Origin: Acridotheres tristis
Lineage: Eukaryota; Chordata; Aves; Passeriformes; Sturnidae
DNA length: 64,000 bases
Direction of reading: 5' to 3'
Assembly: GCA_037013685.1 (NCBI GenBank)
Contig: CM072885.1
Span: forward strand, 24,045,263 to 24,109,262
The position numbers and the translations under genes were made by a program. This document shows, piece by piece, positions 25,705 through 38,837 of the stretch. The notes below the pieces were generated by a model, which did not search any database, was not told the origin of the DNA, and saw only the letters and a program-made list of their open reading frames with translations. The first letter of the stretch is position 1. Each line of letters starts with the position of its first letter.

Positions 25705-27045
25705 CGCACATATTTTTTAGAAGATATAGACACATAAAGGGTGAGTTTATTGCTTTGTAGTTTTAAATATGCCATTTTCAATGACACATTCTTTCCCCAT
25801 GAAGTAAAGCAGACAAATGTAATTAACCACTGAGAAAAAAATTTACCTATGAATTTTGCTTTTCTTTTAAACAAATAAGCATCTACTAATATTTCATGAA
25901 AATAAAATGAAACCTATCAGAATACAAACAGGAAATACTTCTGTTTGATATTTTGGTAGCCTTCAAAATATTGTTACTTGTTTTTCAGAAAACTTTTATG
26001 ATTTTCAAGCTCACTATTTGAGGATGAAGAAACAGCCTCCAGAACAAAAGAGATGAAGGATTGTGGAGACCCACACTAAAGATCAGATATTGGCAGAGGC
26101 AGTGGCTGAAATGCCTCTTTGAAGGTGAACTAAATCTTGTCTTAGCCAGAAAAAGACTTCCTAAAGAACATTTAATGGTGTAGATAATGGGATGTGCTTT
26201 GTATTAGTACAATATAATAGACTTTATGGTAAAATTTTCTGTACATATAAAAGGAAGACAAGGATTATATATCCCTTTAAGGGTTATAAAATGCAGAGCA
26301 CAGTGAAAAGTGGTTGAGTACTTATTTTCCTGCAGGGGAATATATTTGAATTGATGGACTACTCACAATTTTCTTACAGTGTAATAAATTATTATATGGT
26401 TAATTTGGACTGACTTGGCATAGAAATGGTGAACATGAAGCTAATTCCCTTTTATGTGTGCAGTGGTGTAGCAAGCAGATAGGCCTCAAGTTCAGCTGAA
26501 TGAACTGCAAAATCAGGGAATGATTCCATTAAATTCAATTCATTTGGGTGTATTCCCTAGAGCAATTAGAAGTGTTATAATTGAGTATAGCATTAAATCA
26601 TTAAAATGTTCTAGCCAGAAATGGATCTGTATTTAGTTCCCAAATGAAAAATTACACGAGAAAAGAGATTCAGGAATTTCCTGAACGGAACCTGTCCTAC
26701 ATCTGCCAGCAGGAAGCATGAACTGGGCCGGGAATGCTCCTGACAGTGAACACAACCTACCTACCCAGCTCCGAAAGGCAGAGAAACCAGGTACCCTTTC
26801 TGAATTTCCGTGAGTAACAGAGGAGGAAAACTTTGTAAAGACATCAGTGGAGTCTCCCCAAAACACTGTAAGAAGCAGAGGAAAACAGAGCTCCTACAGA
26901 AAGAGAAGCATTGCTTGGGCAGCTTGGAGGAAGAGGGTATAACTAGGTTTCATGAACATCAATCCAAGAATACTCACCTGAGTACAGGTCCTATATTACA
27001 GTTCAAATGTTGGAACCATAAATGAGGATTTTGGCAGCAGACAGG
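25705..27045. other. Unique sequence, no gene seen
   Basis: No mobile element or exon recognised. It has the usual short random frames only. Confidence 0.5.
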
Positions 27046-27190
27046 TGTTATGGTTTAACCCTAGCTGGCAATTAAGCCCCACACAGGCATTTACTCATTC
27101 CCCTCCAGTGTGAAGGGGGGACCACAGAGTGAGTAAAAGTGAGAAAATAATGGGTTGAGGTAGAGACAATTTAATAAATATAGCAACTTG
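27046..27190 (-). mobile_element. Truncated endogenous retrovirus LTR fragment
   Basis: Begins TGTTATGGTTTAACCCTAGC and continues through CCCCACACAGGC, a C-rich block ending in a GTGAAGGGGGG run, AGTGAGAAAATAATGGGTTG and GACAATTTAATAAATA. This order resembles a widespread bird LTR family that starts with a GGTTTAACCC block and later has GGGTTGAGATAA and GTTTAATA. Only about the first 145 bp are recognisable. Orientation is inferred from the family and is uncertain. Confidence 0.55.
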
Positions 27191-30019
27191 TAATGTTCTG
27201 CTTGCAGCTCTCTAAGGAATTGTAAGGACAGTGCAATTCTGTATCTGCAGGATCTTTTCCTGATGATCCTCCTGTGACAGCAAAGGAAGACTTGAGGAAC
27301 AAGGAAAAGCTTTATTACATGTAAGATACTTTATACACTTTCAAGGCAAAAAAAAAGCCCACCAAAGAATAAATTGTGCTTTAATAGCACAGAAAACTCA
27401 AGCTAACTCACAGAGACCCTGTTTTCTGTAGGAGTTCAAGTAATAACAAAACATTTGTTAGGAAGGCAACTATCAGGATTTTATGGGAAGCACTGAGGTG
27501 CACTAATGAAAGCACGGCAAACCAAAAGTTACTTCTTTGGACCAACTGGCCACAAAATAGAAATGTTGGACATGACTTATGAAGGAATGATGCGTAAAGC
27601 AGCACCTGACATCCATACCACTTTGCTGCAGAGGCCTAGAAGAAGCAGGAATCCGGCTATGCAGGGAAGACGTAAAAAATTATAAAGAAAAGTGCCAAAT
27701 AGCCACTAAGCTGTGGCTGAGATCTATTCCCCATAGCCAGAAGTGGTGCATCTAATAACAACCTCTGCTGTGAAAACATCTAAAGCCTGGTGAACCGTAC
27801 ATGCTGCACAACACAGTATAACTCTGGAGACCTACTGTTTATCACCCAAAGTATTCTGAGCTGGGAGAATGTTTGGGCAAAACATTGACAGAAGCTCTGG
27901 TCAAAACTGAAACAATACATTGTAATGAAAATATCCCATTTCTGCATAAATTTGCTCTGCAAACAGTGCCAGTGTGATTGCTTTTAAAATGCCAGCTGTA
28001 GAGTAGATTTAATTACTAAGATCCGGGTTACCAAAAGTTCTGGAGCATGAATAAGTAGGAAATAAAATCTCCAAATACTGAAAAATAATGATATATATTT
28101 AATACAATTCCTGCATAACCCAGGCAGTGTTGGCATGCCTTGCAAAGCAAGAATAGAGGAAATAACTGTTAAATCACAGTATTACTTGTAATCTATTAAG
28201 CAGAGATGAAAGACAAAGATACTGGAGAGTTGTGTTGCTCAGTTACAGCCAGATGGAGATTTGCAGAGGTCACAAGATGGGACTTCTCTGGCACATAACA
28301 GGAGTTACAACTTTTGTTTGCTTAAGGAGGAAGAAAAGGTGCTGTCAGAAAATGATTGACAAGCCAAAGCACTTCTGGGAATTGTTTTTACAGTTGCATT
28401 AAAGAATCAGGAACAAACCAAATCCTAAAATCATGGCACAAATAACACCAGCCAAAGAAAAATTTCCACTTTACTTTAAAGCTACACTTTTATTGCAGTT
28501 TTTTATCTGTTCTCTTTCAGTCTAGTTTCCTATTCTTGGTGTCTGCAAGTGTGCATATCCGTTGTTTATAATAAATTCTGAATTCTTTTGCTAGCTTAAT
28601 TCAGGTTTGCCAAGGGAATACAGGTTTCATATGTGGTGCATTCCTATGACAGACTGAAAACAGGCAGCCATCTATGGATATATTAATACTTCCTGTGGAA
28701 AAGAGTGCAGTCTGTGCTCTGTGCTTCTTATGTAGCCCTGAATCTACATTAGTGTTCGTGCAAGAGTCACAAAGTCAATTAAATTGGACTGCCTTGATTG
28801 CAGGCCCCTGAGCTACCTGAGGGGTATTTCTTGAACTGGGGAATATGCATCAGGGGAACAGCCATGCTGCTATTTTTAAGGTGTATATATTTGATTACTC
28901 TTGATTGTAAGCTTGAGGGCTCTAAGGAAGCATGAAACTGAAGCTCAGATTTTCCTATGTTTAGTTTTAGGTTTAAGCTTCTTGCACCAAAGTAGGTTAC
29001 ATTCTGGTAGTTTATGAATCTCTTATGATCTGGTTTCTGCCTCTGCAACTTCCTCCAGATTTCAGACAAACGTGTTGCTTTCTAGCTCAAGGCATCACAA
29101 ACTCATCAAATTAATTTTTTCAGCTTTCTTGTTTCTTCCCTAACCTTTTGGACTTTTCCAGACATTTTGCTGAAAAGGAACCAGTTGTAAGCCTTCCATG
29201 TTCCAAATAGAAATGGAAAATATTTTACCTCTTTTTAAAAGGTCAGATACATGAACATTACAGCAAAGACATTATTCTATTTTCAGTAGCTTGGCCAAGG
29301 GATAACCGAATTCTGAGAAAGAAAATATTTTTCATAGAGAAATTCTCAAATGTGTTTTAAATTTCCACTTGTACTTACCTCCAGTATCTTATATCTCCCC
29401 AGGGCTCTCCCTACCCCTTTGTATTATACACTGCTGGCCCAAACATAATTTCCAAGACTTAGGTTTTGGGTTAGGACACCAGTCTCCTCTGAAAGAGTCA
29501 ATTTTCTATCTAATAAAGGGACATCTATTACAAATGGCACTAAAAATTTTTGGTGACGTAAGTGTGGCCATACAAGAAAAAAGATGAATTCTTGACAGCA
29601 TGAATTTATTGATGTCCCTTAGAACATGCTGGTTTGGCTCTTTATTTTTCAAACCCATGTATAAACTGCTACGAGGAGCCCATAAAGTCCTTGAAGATTC
29701 TGTTCAAATTCCCCAAACCATTTAACACGCAGGTCCTCAGCATTACTATCGCATTACAAATTTCACAATATGAAATTTTCATTTGACACGTGCCTCTCAT
29801 CCTGGCTGCACCCAAATTAGAAACATCACACAGCTCTCTTGCTAGTTTACTATTTTTTTTTCACTATTGTGTTTCAAAGAACATCAGAGATGCAAAGATA
29901 TTTGAAAATTAAAGCTAATTAAAAACCTTAATTTGCTAATACTTCTACATGTCTCCAAGGCTCCAATCTTGTTTAAACAAGGGAGAAGGTCTTTCTTCTA
30001 GACTAAAAAGATCCCTTCT
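27191..30019. other. Unique sequence, no gene seen
   Basis: No mobile element or exon recognised. Frames are at most 96 codons, with no motif. Confidence 0.5.
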
Positions 30020-30025
30020 TCCCTA

Positions 30026-30371
30026 TGTTGTGAGCCAATGCTCTAGGTTTTATTGTATGGTTTTTTTCCCCTAAACCCCTGCTTTGTGGTTTGTCTTAGG
30101 GTGTGGTCCCTTCCCTTCCCCTTTTCCCTCTGACCTCTCCTGGTTGGCGAGAGCCCAATCCTCTGCCCCCCTGGCCAAGGATTGAATACCCCTGCATTTC
30201 CTGTGTTCTGTCTCTTAGTTTCCTGGAATTCTTCCAGAATAAACCTTGGACCATATTCCTGAGGGGAAGAGTATCTTTTGGTTTTTTGACTCGTTCATGC
30301 AGGGATCCAGGGGCTTTCTCCTGGTTCTGAGTTAGCCTGGGAGAAGGAGAAGGTCCCAGAATACCACTGCA
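30026..30371 (+). mobile_element. Endogenous retrovirus solo LTR, 6-bp target duplication
   Basis: A 346-bp element with TG...CA ends (TGTTGTGAGCC to ACCACTGCA), flanked by an exact 6-bp repeat TCCCTA at 30020-30025 and 30372-30377. Plus orientation is supported by a CCAAT motif in GAGCCCAATCC and by an AATAAA signal at 30238-30243; a TATA box is weak or absent. Six-base duplications are typical of alpha- and betaretrovirus-like (ERVK-type) elements. No coding sequence flanks it, so it is a solo LTR. The exact duplication implies a relatively young insertion. Confidence 0.9.
30238..30243 (+). terminator. AATAAA poly(A) signal of the LTR
   Basis: AATAAA in the sense orientation of the solo LTR, about 130 bp before its 3' end. 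Confidence 0.75.
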
Positions 30372-30849
30372 TCCCTACCCATAAGTCAACTGAGAGACTT
30401 GGTAGACAGACCATCTAAGTCCACTCAGTCAAAACCTAATTAAAATATATCCTGATGTGTATGGACACAAAGAACACTAAATTTAAAAAGAATTTTTAAA
30501 AAGTTATATTTTGATGAGATGATATTTTTATTAAATCCATCAAAACTCATCATTTCAGTTATGCAGGATATAGAGAATTCTTAAAGTTATTTCTAATTTA
30601 AATTGAATACAATGAAGTATGTTTACCCGCCCTGAAAAATGGCTTTCTGCAGACATTTGTACCTAAGTGCCCACTATGTTATTTGGGACTATGAAAAATT
30701 TAATTTTACATCATCCTTCATTTCAGTAACATTGCATTTATTATTTTATGTGCCTTTCTAGTATTTCACTAATGGCAAAGTGTCTCCTTAAGTGTTCTCT
30801 AATTAGCTAGTGTCAAACTCCTTCGCTGAAATACAAGTGGAATGATCTC

Positions 30850-31126
30850 ATAATAATCTGGGTCAGAAAAGACCTTCAAGATGATCCAGATCAAATACAG
30901 ACCTAACACAGCCAAGCCCACCACTAAACTATGTTCCTAAGTGCCACATTTACATGTCTTTCAAATACCCCTGGGGACAGTGACTCAAGGCTTCCTTGGG
31001 AAGCCTGAACAATGTTTGACAACTCTTCTGTGAGGAAATTTTTCCTGATGATCTAAACTAAACCTCCCCTAGTGCAACTTGAGATAATTTCCTCTTGTAT
31101 TACAATTTGTTACTTAGGAACAGAAG
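30850..31126 (-). mobile_element. CR1 LINE 3' fragment
   Basis: On the plus strand it reads as inverted CR1: GAAAAGACCTTCAAGATGAT, CCACTAAACTATGTTCCTAA, GTGCCACATTTACATGTCTT, a GAGGAAATTTTTCCTGATGA block, CTAAACCTCCCCTAGTGCAA and CTCTTGTATTACAATTTGTT. About 280 bp of the 3' region is kept. The extreme 3' tail (left edge) is degraded, and no open coding frame remains. Confidence 0.95.
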
Positions 31127-34100
31127 CCTAAAGAAAAGTTTTTCCATCGTGATTTTGAAATTCAAAAAACCCTGTAAAATCACATTCCAGTTATTTTACT
31201 GGTTATCCATTTCACCATTAAAAATGGTAATGCATGATGCAAACATATAATGAGAAACAATGTAAAATTACTGAGATGCCATAAGTTTTGAATTGAACAC
31301 ATTTCAATATTTTACAAAGCAATCTGTTGGAGGAAGCCTTTCCATTTATCTCCATTTTGAGATATATTTGAGAGCCTGAAAACGTGGTCAAATAGAAAGC
31401 TATTTGCTGATGAAAAATGCCATCTCCAGATGAGAGAGAATCCAGATTAACACACAGCATTGGCACAATGCCAGCCTAGAGGAAGTTGAGCCCTCTGCAT
31501 GACTGGCAATGCTGATGTGTGAAAAAGAAGGTAATTCACCAGCTGTTCTTTAAAAGAAGTAAAAAAAATACCACCGTATCCCTTAAAAACATCCCACTTC
31601 AAAAAGACTGTTGAACTTTAGGCCATGCTTTAGCAATATCTGGTTTATGGATCATTTCTCATCTATCAGTACAAGAACCTTTCCCTGAAGTCCAAAGTCA
31701 GCAGAGAGCAGGCTGCTAGGTGGGTTCCCTGTCTAGAAATACTCTCCCAGATTCCTTAATTCCTTTCACTATCATCAATGCAACTGCCTTTTTTTTTTTT
31801 TTAACTAATATTAAACTAATTTTTACTAGTATTAAACAGACAAACAGAACTCTAGTTGAACAACAGAAATCAACCATAAATTCTCAGAGGAGCAACAGAA
31901 ACAGAGCTCCTTGAGCCATGTTTGGGCAGCTTATCTACATTCTCAAATCTGATAAGAGAAAAGGGGCATCAACCCTCAAATATTAGAGTGGCCCTAAAAG
32001 TAGATGCTGAATTATGAACTTTATGAAGGAGGTTTTATGATACTATGATAGTAATCACTGTTATTCCAATTTGAAAGAAGGGATAAGAGAATACATGGAA
32101 ATATGGCACTAGCATTTTTCTTAGAAGACTTAATATATAGATTTGGCCCTGGCTCTTTGAGTTTGTTTTGTTTTGTTTTGATTTTTTGTTTTTGATGGGA
32201 AGCATTATTTTCTGTTTTGTTTTTTTTTTTTGTACTTGAAAGTATTGCCTTTGGATAATATTTGAATAATAGCCCTGCTTTTCCCTTATATCTGAGCAAA
32301 TTTTATCTACTCATTAGAACGGTAGGAAGACTTAGAATAGATCATCCATGTCTGCTTTTCCAGCTTTCTATTCAAATGAACTTTTAATTTTAGGGAGCAG
32401 ACTGGTAATGACAGCACAGCTAAATAGTGGTTGATAAAGGGTTATTACAACAAAATGATATTATGTTAGCATTATGCTAAATCTTTAATGAAAATTGCAT
32501 TGAAGAGATTATTTTCTTTAGAAGAATGTAAAATAATATAGTCAGAGATATTAAATGTAGCAAAAATAAATAAATGAACCTATTATTCACAAAAAGTAGT
32601 TGCTCAAGCATATATTAACTTCCCTAATTACTTAACAAGCCTTTATAAATGCAATTATTCACCGAATTTATATAGTTTTTGTAATTAAAAATACTTAGAA
32701 AATGTGGCAAACAGAAGAAAACTGAATATTTCCTCTTTCTGTCTGCAGGTTTCAGGACATTTATGTTCATGATTTCTAAGTGCTGTTAAGATTTTCTAAC
32801 TTCTGTTTTGGTAACAGGCTCTGACCTTTTGCTGCCTATATCTGCAGTATATTGAGTATTATTGATAACTGTGGCAGCAGAGAGATCAGTATGGATTATG
32901 CAGAAGGTCCATTTCTTGCTTAGTTTTTCTTGACTGCACAGAAGTCCACAGTGCTATGAAAACACTGCAGACAATACCCATGTCAGTTCAGTGCTTGCTC
33001 ATCTAAATCTATCCAAACAGCAGCCACAGCAGTGGCTGTTGGGTGCTCTCATCCTGAAAAAATGGCTCTGTTCACGTTTATTCCCTCCTGAAGGGTGATT
33101 GTTTTGCTCCTTTGGTTTGAATTATTAGGAGAAAACTTTCTCCAGTATTGAAGCTTTACCAGGACAGGATGTTCTTTTGTTTAATGATCCACTTGTCACA
33201 AAGGTAGTGCTATATTGATCCTCTGCAAATAATAGGGCTGTAGGTACACGCTAGTATTCCCATTTTTTAGTGATTATATAGTGGACATGGGGAATATAAA
33301 ATTTCTCTTCTGTAATAAGACACTGTGAGATTTTTGGTGCCATACTCTCCTCTTGTTTACTCCACCTCTACTTTTCATATCTACTTGTATTACACATCAC
33401 ATTAGACCAAATATAACATTCATCTTTCACAATCCTAAACAAGCTATAAGAATTCAGGCTAATAAGAACAGTATTTTAACTCCAAATCTACTCTTTATCA
33501 TTTATTGCTCTCTCCTTCACTATACCTTCATCTGGGTAGCTCAGTAGGAAAGGAGACAGCCTCAGATTTTTGGGTTTGAGTTCACTGACCCTTTCAAAGG
33601 AGGGTGCTATATCTTTCAGTCCTGTGCCTTGGGTGCAGGCAGTGCTGGTGTTCTGGGTATTCTCTCTCTGTTATAGTGAGAGCTTTCTCTTTGGATAAAG
33701 CACTTGTTTCAGAAGAACAACAAACTAGTCCCTCGTCTTTATCAGCCCTAATCTTACAGGAAAAGTTATCATTAGTCCTGTGTGTAATATGTATTATCAA
33801 CTTCAAATACTCAAAATTACTCAAATTTACTGAAAGAATGGCAATTGGAATACATTGATTTATGTTCCATGAAAAGAAACCGAATTGAAATCTGAAGTAG
33901 TTCAATGTGTAATTTTTCCCAAATGACTTTTATTCTTAGATGAGAATAAATTTTATTTAAGTGTGAATGTTGAGCTTGGTCTCTTAAACCTTATTTCAGT
34001 CTCACAGATATCAAAATATCCTGTAAATTTAAATTTTAGTCACATTACAAATTACCATGACTCAAAAGGAGCAGATCTTAGAGTTGAAACCGCTCGTGCT

Positions 34101-35511
34101 GAGGATGCAGTGAACACACCACACATGGTTTTAGGGGCAAGTGCCAGAAGCAGGGCTCCAGTCTGATCTCATGTCCTTGATTTATGGCACTCTTAACCCA
34201 TGTCCCACTAACATTTGCTCAGCATCTTCCAGTTCACTTCGATCAGAAAAGGGTTCACGTGAAAAGAAACCAGGTCATGCACTCCAAAACCGTGCTAGGA
34301 ACTGAAATGCAAAAAATGGGGGTGACCAGGTGAAGAAACCCAGAAGCAGCCAGAGTTAATCTGAACTAAAAATCTAATGTAGACTCCTCCTGGTTTGACC
34401 TTACACCTGCCACCTGAAAGACAAAAGAGAAATCAAGTTTATAATTTTTATGACTACTCAGTAAATGTGCTTCAGTTACGTCATAATCTATGAAAGGAAT
34501 CTGTAGGACATTGAAAATATTGAATGTGGAATAAAATATAATTTATAAAGAAGAATTTACAGTGATGCAGTATTTAAAACTATGCTCTTTCTGAAGGAAT
34601 TGGTATAATGAAATTTTGGATATTTTGGGATCAAATCTCCAAGTTACAGGAAAACTCTGCCTAGACAGACATCTGGATACCAAATCTAAAAATGCAACTT
34701 AGTTTTGTCTTCCTCAGATATGATAATGACTAATAAAAGCAACAGAATCTGAACCAGTCTGTAGATAGGACTTTGCTCTTAGGTTTCCTTTGAGCTCTCT
34801 CCCCGGTGACAGCCAGTACAACCCATCAGGATCAGAGGGCTGCACAGAAGACACAGATGAGAATTTAACAAGAAATTATTTGATGATGTGCATGAAGAAT
34901 CCAGGTCTCATTCACTTCAGTACACTTGCTTTTACTCTGTGAGCCTGTCCTTCGTTTTGTCACTGGAGACAGTAAACCTATACTAAAAACCAGCTCTAAA
35001 ATTACTTTCCAGAACAACTTGAACTTCCATTTCTTGACTTCTACTTTGTATTTTTATTCAGTCCTTACTAGCCATGTGTTTTACCTATTAGTTGACAATG
35101 TTTCAATCTCAACAGTTTTTTAAGGAAAAAAAGATAAACAAGCTTTCTGAATCTGAACCTTTGGTCTTAGTCTACGATATTCATTACCAAAGTATTATCA
35201 AATACTTATATATATATTTTCAAGCTGCTAAGACAAACATAAACTTCAACAATAAATTGTTTTTTCAACATAGGAAGCATTTCCTACACTGTCTTAAGCC
35301 ATTTGACAAAATGTTGATTATTGTTTTACCTTAAGTATAAGTTTGAACTGTTATTTGACATATAGTTAATGTGCTTAAGTGTTACTGTTTTAAAAATCAC
35401 CTACATAGTTTATTTATAAAGGATAAAAATATCAAAGGCAAGAACACATTGATAAACCTCTGTTAATGAAAAGAAATGAAAATTTATTTAGAAAGTTACA
35501 TTTTCTAGGAG
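31127..35511. other. Unique AT-rich sequence with T-rich runs, no gene seen
   Basis: Holds a T14 run (31789-31802) and a T-rich (TTTTG)n-like stretch at 32161-32232. The part at 32450-32720 is very AT-rich with many TAATTA-type words. No exon or mobile element recognised. Confidence 0.5.
32161..32232. repeat. (TTTTG)n and poly(T) simple repeat
   Basis: Three TTTTG units followed by interrupted T runs ending in T12. On the minus strand it encodes the Lys/Gln-rich stretch of a spurious frame. Confidence 0.92.
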
Positions 35512-35712
35512 TCCTTTTTCCTCAAAAAAAAACCCAAAAAAACCCAAACTCCAAAAAACCCCAAAAACCAAACAAACAAAAACCCCAAAAACCCATAATA
35601 AACAACAACAAAAAATCCAAAAAACCAAAAAACAAAAAAACCAACCTCCCCCAAAAAAATAATCCCCACAAAACCAACTGAAACACTTTAAAAAAGAAAA
35701 AAAAAAGGTGTA
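35512..35712. repeat. G-free A/C-rich low-complexity tract
   Basis: From 35512 to 35679 the plus strand contains no G at all (168 nt). It is built from degenerate CCCAAAA and CAAACAAA units and ends in an A-rich run to 35706. Two frames running through it (71 codons plus, 78 codons minus) are composition artefacts. Confidence 0.95.
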
Positions 35713-38357
35713 TTTCTTTGACATTTTTCAGTATGAAGGTATTGAATAGCCTACAATGTTATCCAGATATTTTTAAGGATGTTGGATGGGGAGAAATTAA
35801 ATTATATAACGAAAATTAAGTTATGAGGCATCTTCCATTAGTACAGAAATATTCTCAGCCGTATTATTTATATAAAATATGTCCTTCCTGATAATTACAT
35901 CATAAACTAGACAGCTTCTTATTGTCTTTTTTATTAAGTTAATTTATTATTGCAGACTCGGAGATGGGAGGCTCTGTAAATGTGTGAGTATGACTGTAGA
36001 GGTACAGATATATGGTATCTAAAATTATTGAGGAGTTTCAGAATATGATTGTCCATTGCTGCTTATTGGTACATCCTGCAATAGTACAATGAAAGGAGAG
36101 GAGAGATTTTTTAGTTTCAAATTAAATTCAGAACTTTTTATATCAAGTCCTTAAAAGTACCAAGAATTTTTAAGAGAATGGCACTCATCTTTTCTGAGAT
36201 TGACCTCAGCTCCCTGTAGTGTGTGTCTCTACGGGGGCTGATTGTGCCCTCAGGAGAGGGAAATAATGAAGTCACACCCTCTCTCTGTGGAGCAGCGAGC
36301 CCCAAGGGTATGTGGGGTGACTCTTCCAGCTGATCAGTCACAAAGAGTTCTTAACTGCGCTGATCTTCTTAGAGATGGGATTTTCAAGGCAGATATGTTA
36401 GACCTTGGTTCCCTGACTCTTTAAAAAAATCCCACATCACAATAAAATGAAAGATCTTAAACCCCCTTTGTAGTTTACCCAGCTTTTATTAAATCTTCTC
36501 ATACGATTAATGATGAAGGAAGAGAAAGTTATGAAAAAATACTAAAAAGCTCAAGTTATGCAATGTATATTGACCCAGCATTCATAAGTTGGGAATATTT
36601 AATGACTGTATCATGCAGGTGGACATCAAGTGAAAAAAACCCTATGCATCCAGATTTTGAGCATCCATAGAGACCTTCCTTATATCATCAGCTCTAGCTC
36701 ATTGCAGTATCAAATAAGCTGTTCAGGAAATCCACCCCTATATGTGTAATTAGTGCGGAATCCAGATGCCTCCAGAAATGGTGTGTTTAAATCTGAGGGG
36801 TGGTGTGGGTCTATTTTCTAATGTAAAGTATTGTGAGGCTAATTTCAATCTCTGTGAAAGTTTTGAAGTTTGGAGACACCTTATGAAGAGAAGTTTCTCA
36901 TTTTTCCTGTCCCAAGAGGATGCTGACACCCCTTCTATAACTGGGTAACAGCTTCCATGGATGCAGGGACTGCTTCTTTCTTGATGTTTTATTTCCTAAG
37001 GTTCTGAAACCAGGGAGCAGCAATCAGAAGACTGCAAAGGAGAAACAAAGAAAGAATTATTCACTATACATCAATTACAGAAAATTTTTAGTGAAACAAG
37101 GATTCATGAGGATTATTGCCAGTAGCCAAATGAGCAAGAAACAGGCTGAAGGGAAGATATTTATACTGCATAGCAATAGGAATTAGGAAGATTTGCAATA
37201 TTTCTTGAGATTAAAAAAAAAGGAAGGTATTTTTGTGTCAATCTGACAGTAGATATCCTGTCAAGGTGTCAAGTCTTGATGTCATATGAGGAACTAGCAA
37301 ATTGTCTTTTGGAGTTCAGATTCTCCAAATAAAACAAAATAAAGAAACAAACCAGGTGAATCCAAAGCATGGAGCTCAAAAAGACAGCTCAACAATTTGA
37401 AGGAATAGAAAGCCTTTAAGTTTTAATTAGATTTAATTTAATTAACCTTTGATTTGAGTAGCTGAATAAATCCCTAAAACTGCATGGACTAAACATGAGA
37501 GAGGGCAAAGACTAATTCATGTTAATTAATAAGGGCCTGAGGAAAATAAAAGCTAGATAAATACAAACAGTTATATTGACAGTTTGCAGCTTCTAATACT
37601 CAGAGGACAGACATTCTGAAACATCCTTCCTACAGTGGAAATCCAACTTTTTAAAGTGAGAATTTGATATGTATATGAAATATGATTGATATTTTTACCT
37701 GTATCAGCAAGGGACATCACTATAGGACCCAAGAGGTCTACTCAAACCTATAGTTCATTGAAAAATCAATCATTTCACTGATTGCTCTGAGGCAATTCGG
37801 AAGCAGTAAAGTGATGTGTTATGTACACTCAGCAAAATGATTTAATTTCCCTTGTGCCCCAGTGTTCATGCAGCACATTATCTATGTTTGAATAATATTT
37901 TTCAATAATTACATTTCTCTCATAGCTGCAAGAATTTATAAAACAACTTAATTTCATTAATTTAGCAGCCAGTGTAGAATTTTAAGCGGCAAGCGTTCCC
38001 AAGCTTGAGTGGCTTTGCAGCTATTGTGATGAGTAGAACCAGCGAATTGAGGCATATTAGTTAAAGCGACATGCAATCACCCACGCCAAATTTGTTAGTT
38101 TTGGTAAAACTGGGAAAAAGTCAATTTCAACAACAAGAAAAAGAGTTTGGATGATCTTATATGTTTTGTAGAGGATCTCATCTTCCACCCTCTTGGCTCT
38201 TACAGTTTTGGAGAATTTGAATCATTTTCCAACTTCTTTTTACCCTCCACTCTGGCTTCCTTTCTTCTGATACCACAAATAAATTTCTGTCAACCCTTTC
38301 TGACCAAAAAATGCAACTTTTTTTCTGACTACAGTGTTTTTTTGAACTTTGTTTAAC
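35713..38357. other. Unique sequence, no gene seen
   Basis: No exon or mobile element recognised. At 37984-38090 there are about five CpG dinucleotides in a region otherwise poor in them, just before the LTR insertion. Confidence 0.5.
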
Positions 38358-38751
38358 TTCTCTTGTTGTGTTCTGTTATGTTTCTATTGTATTGTTATGT
38401 TGTTGTTGTATCGTTAAAGATTTATATTCTGTTATTTCCCCCTCTTGTTCCGCAATGGTTTGTCCCTTTCCCGCCTTGCCCTATGTCTGTCATTTCCCAG
38501 TCCCTCCTCCTTTCCAGCACCTTCCCTGCTCGTCTCCCGAAGCCCAGCCCCTATCCTTGTCAATCCTCCCGAAGACTGTACCCCCTTTCCAGAGAGTTCT
38601 CCCAGTTCCGCCCTACAATTGGTTGTTGTACCCCGGTTACCGCCCACGAGTTACCCCATTGGTTCACTGTACCCCTTTCTCCGCCTTCGGTACCTCCCCC
38701 CTTAAACCGCGATTGGCCCAAAGATTGTACCTCCCCTCCGCTCCTCCCCTG

Positions 38752-38758
38752 TATTTAA
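38752..38758 (+). promoter_or_regulatory. TATA box of the LTR
   Basis: TATTTAA about 40 bp downstream of the last ATTGG motif and 80 bp upstream of the AATAAA signal, so well placed for the U3 promoter. Activity is unknown. Confidence 0.75.
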
Positions 38759-38831
38759 TCCCCTGCACACCCTGCCAAACCGCCTTTTGCGGTTCCCTCC
38801 TCCCGACACGGGACCTTGTTCCTACTCTCCC

Positions 38832-38837
38832 AATAAA
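38832..38837 (+). terminator. AATAAA poly(A) signal of the LTR
   Basis: AATAAA in CTCCCAATAAACCTC, in the expected R-region position. Confidence 0.85.
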
